Shown: positions 34,388 through 35,363 of the stretch, piece after piece
Numbering within the stretch: position 1 is the stretch's first letter
How the letters are laid out: every line of letters begins with the position of its first letter
NCBI GenBank assembly: GCA_024401515.1
Contig: JAKSKY010000017.1
Location: 1 to 35,363, forward strand
Direction: 5' to 3'
Length of the DNA stretch: 35,363 nt
Origin: Paludibacteraceae bacterium
Lineage (GTDB): Bacteria > Bacteroidota > Bacteroidia > Bacteroidales > Paludibacteraceae
Notes under the pieces: generated by a model
What the model saw: the letters and a program-made list of their open reading frames with translations, nothing else
The model's database searches: none
Told to the model about the DNA's origin: nothing
Program-made: the position numbers and the translations under genes

Positions 34388-35074
34388 TTAAATATTCAAA
34401 TTAGACATTACCTCTTTGTCGGCTTGTAATTTGGCGATCAAAGCGTTAATTGTGTTTTCGAAGACTTGTTGATTGTGGGCAATGTTTTTGTCCGCATTGG
34501 AAACTGCTTCTTGACTCTTCTTGATTTGTTCTGAAAGTTCCGCTTGTTTCTTCTTCAATTCCTCAATTTGCGCCATTAGTTTATTACAATTGGCGTTCAT
34601 CGTTTGAATCTCCGTGTTCTTTAACTCCACCTCCCTGCGTCTCTTCTCTTGGAATTGTCTCTTGCCGCTCTCGAGCTCCTCTTTCACGTAGCTGATGTAA
34701 ACATCCACTGAGTTAAGAAGGGTTTTCTTGTTGAAGTTCGGATATTGGGACTTTAAGACATTGAAAGCAAGCTCATACCTCTTTTCGACAGGCAATCCGG
34801 ATGATTCCATGGATGTGGAGTAGGTAACCAATTCCATCATGTCAGGACCAGGGATGTTTCGGTCTTGTAGTGTCTTCCACAATCTTTGTTGGACGTCAAT
34901 GCTGACCTCCGTTGTGCTATCGATTGTGTAAGGGAGTGGAGTTGGCTCCGGAGTCTCTGCCTTAGGAGCAGTTTGTTGTGATTGTGGTTTGGAGGCAGAT
35001 TGCCCCTTCTTTCCTTCGTTGTTATTTTTCTTTTCCTCCGGTTCCGGCTTGATAAATAAATCGATAAGACCCAT
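34388..35074 (-). CDS. Coiled-coil protein of the PspA-like operon
   Basis: A soluble 228-residue protein of unknown family. The start MGLIDLFIKPEPEEKK could be a short membrane-touching helix, as in PspA. Residues 11-55 are low-complexity linker (Lys, Gln, Pro, Thr). About 56-130 form a compact helical domain (LWKTLQDRNIPGPDMMELVT, YELAFNVLKSQYPNFNKKTL). About 131-225 form a long coiled coil (NKLMAQIEELKKKQAELSEQ). It is the first gene of the operon, with a -7 box 84 bases upstream of the ATG, and is likely to interact with the next two products. No enzymatic motif is seen. Confidence 0.8.
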   Translation of the reverse strand: MGLIDLFIKPEPEEKKNNNEGKKGQSASKPQSQQTAPKAETPEPTPLPYTIDSTTEVSIDVQQRLWKTLQDRNIPGPDMMELVTYSTSMESSGLPVEKRYELAFNVLKSQYPNFNKKTLLNSVDVYISYVKEELESGKRQFQEKRRREVELKNTEIQTMNANCNKLMAQIEELKKKQAELSEQIKKSQEAVSNADKNIAHNQQVFENTINALIAKLQADKEVMSNLNI

Positions 35075-35157
35075 AATTCTATTATTTCAATTATCGTAAT
35101 GCTTCATTGGGCGAATCGCAAGGAAACCTTCTGAAGCGCTTGTTTATATTCACAATG

Positions 35158-35174
35158 CAAATTTATCAAAAATA
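35158..35174 (-). promoter_or_regulatory. Tandem -7 boxes for the coiled-coil operon
   Basis: Minus-strand TAAATTTG (35158-35165) and TATTTTTG (35167-35174) both fit TAnnTTTG. Either would give a leader of roughly 70-90 bases before the ATG at 35074. TTGT at 35194-35197 lies 19 bases upstream of the second box. The gap 35075-35256 otherwise holds nothing that I can identify. Confidence 0.55.
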
Positions 35175-35256
35175 GTAGATAGATAAGTATAAAACAATAG
35201 TTGTTCGTCGATTTTTTGTTAATAACACACAAAAACAACGTATGATGCCAACTCTT

Positions 35257-35302
35257 GCGTCATAAAACAAAACTCCAGCACACCGTTTTAAGTGTGCTGG
35301 AG
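35257..35302 (-). terminator. tmRNA terminator
   Basis: CTCCAGCACAC (35273-35283) pairs perfectly with GTGTGCTGGAG (35292-35302), 11 bp with an 8-base loop. In minus-strand direction it is followed by TTTTGTTTTATG. It lies 5 bases past the tmRNA 3' end. Confidence 0.9.
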
Positions 35303-35307
35303 CCTTA

Positions 35308-35363
35308 GGTGGAGATGCAGGGATTCGAACCCTGGTCCAAACGGGGAAATCATAAGCTTTCTA
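35308..35363 (-). ncRNA. ssrA: Transfer-messenger RNA, 3' end (partial)
   Basis: tmRNA rescues stalled ribosomes and tags the unfinished protein. The minus strand shows the T-arm CAGGG-TTCGAAT-CCCTG followed by the acceptor strand CATCTCC, discriminator A and CC. Upstream is TTATGATTTCCCCGTTTGGAC, which replaces the anticodon arm of a tRNA and resembles the helix-2 region of Bacteroidetes tmRNA. The bases after the acceptor are CCT rather than CCA, so the terminal A must be added after processing. The tag reading frame and 5' half lie beyond the window. Confidence 0.85.

Noticed and set aside
35308..35363. Ordinary tRNA gene
   Set aside because: The T-arm and acceptor fit a tRNA, but the bases before the T-arm cannot form an anticodon arm and variable loop. 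They match the tmRNA helix region instead.
1..35363. CRISPR arrays, insertion sequences, prophage or integrase genes
   Set aside because: No regular direct repeats with spacers, no transposase or integrase motifs and no terminal inverted repeats were seen by eye.

Overview
The window is chromosomal DNA of a Bacteroidetes bacterium, most likely of the order Bacteroidales. The evidence is: many start sites preceded by the Bacteroidetes -7 box TAnnTTTG; few Shine-Dalgarno sites; lipoproteins with acidic residues after the lipid-bearing Cys; a type IX secretion system (T9SS) component (PorT) together with a T9SS substrate tail; a BspA-type leucine-rich-repeat protein; a PCMD lipoprotein; and a RodA with the extra membrane segments that I recall from this phylum. 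I cannot fix the family or genus. No insertion sequence, prophage or CRISPR array was seen.

Layout. Bases 1-65 hold the tail of a plus-strand membrane protein, closed by a two-way terminator. From 176 to 13034 almost everything is on the minus strand. There is a small membrane protein, then an operon-like run (read right to left) of glnS, a giant DUF2723 glycosyltransferase-like membrane protein, a polysaccharide deacetylase, purD, a polytopic membrane protein and a VTT/YqaA-type membrane protein. A second unit with its own promoter holds a surface lipoprotein, a PfkB sugar kinase, pyrE and an SRPBCC protein. From 13260 to 16901 two secreted proteins converge: a BspA-like LRR protein (+) and a T9SS-exported PL11 rhamnogalacturonan lyase (-). 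From 17153 to 26666 the plus strand carries an M13 peptidase lipoprotein, purH, and the cell-shape/elongasome cluster mreB-mreC-mreD-mrdA(PBP2)-rodA, which ends at a strong two-way terminator. From 26738 to 30329 the minus strand encodes PorT, a second beta-barrel, a PCMD lipoprotein and a protein with a possible PD-(D/E)XK nuclease motif preceded by an unusually good Shine-Dalgarno sequence.

The least explained part is 30411-35074. It holds a DUF4870-like/M48 metalloprotease fusion (-), a degenerate von Willebrand A (VWA) protein with a long coiled coil (+), and a three-gene minus-strand operon. The operon encodes a coiled-coil protein, a two-TM protein whose coiled coil resembles PspA/Vipp1, and a 73-residue membrane protein. 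I infer an envelope-maintenance module resembling a phage-shock system, built from parts that are not the classical Psp proteins. The window closes with the 3' end of tmRNA (ssrA, minus strand) and its terminator.

How the genes fit together. Housekeeping nucleotide synthesis (pyrE, purD, purH) is interleaved with envelope construction (MreBCD/PBP2/RodA), envelope glycosylation candidates (DUF2723, NodB deacetylase), the T9SS and its cargo. Several start codons were moved inward from the longest open frame, because the longest frames began at TTG and the inner ATG sat at a signal peptide or just after a -7 box.
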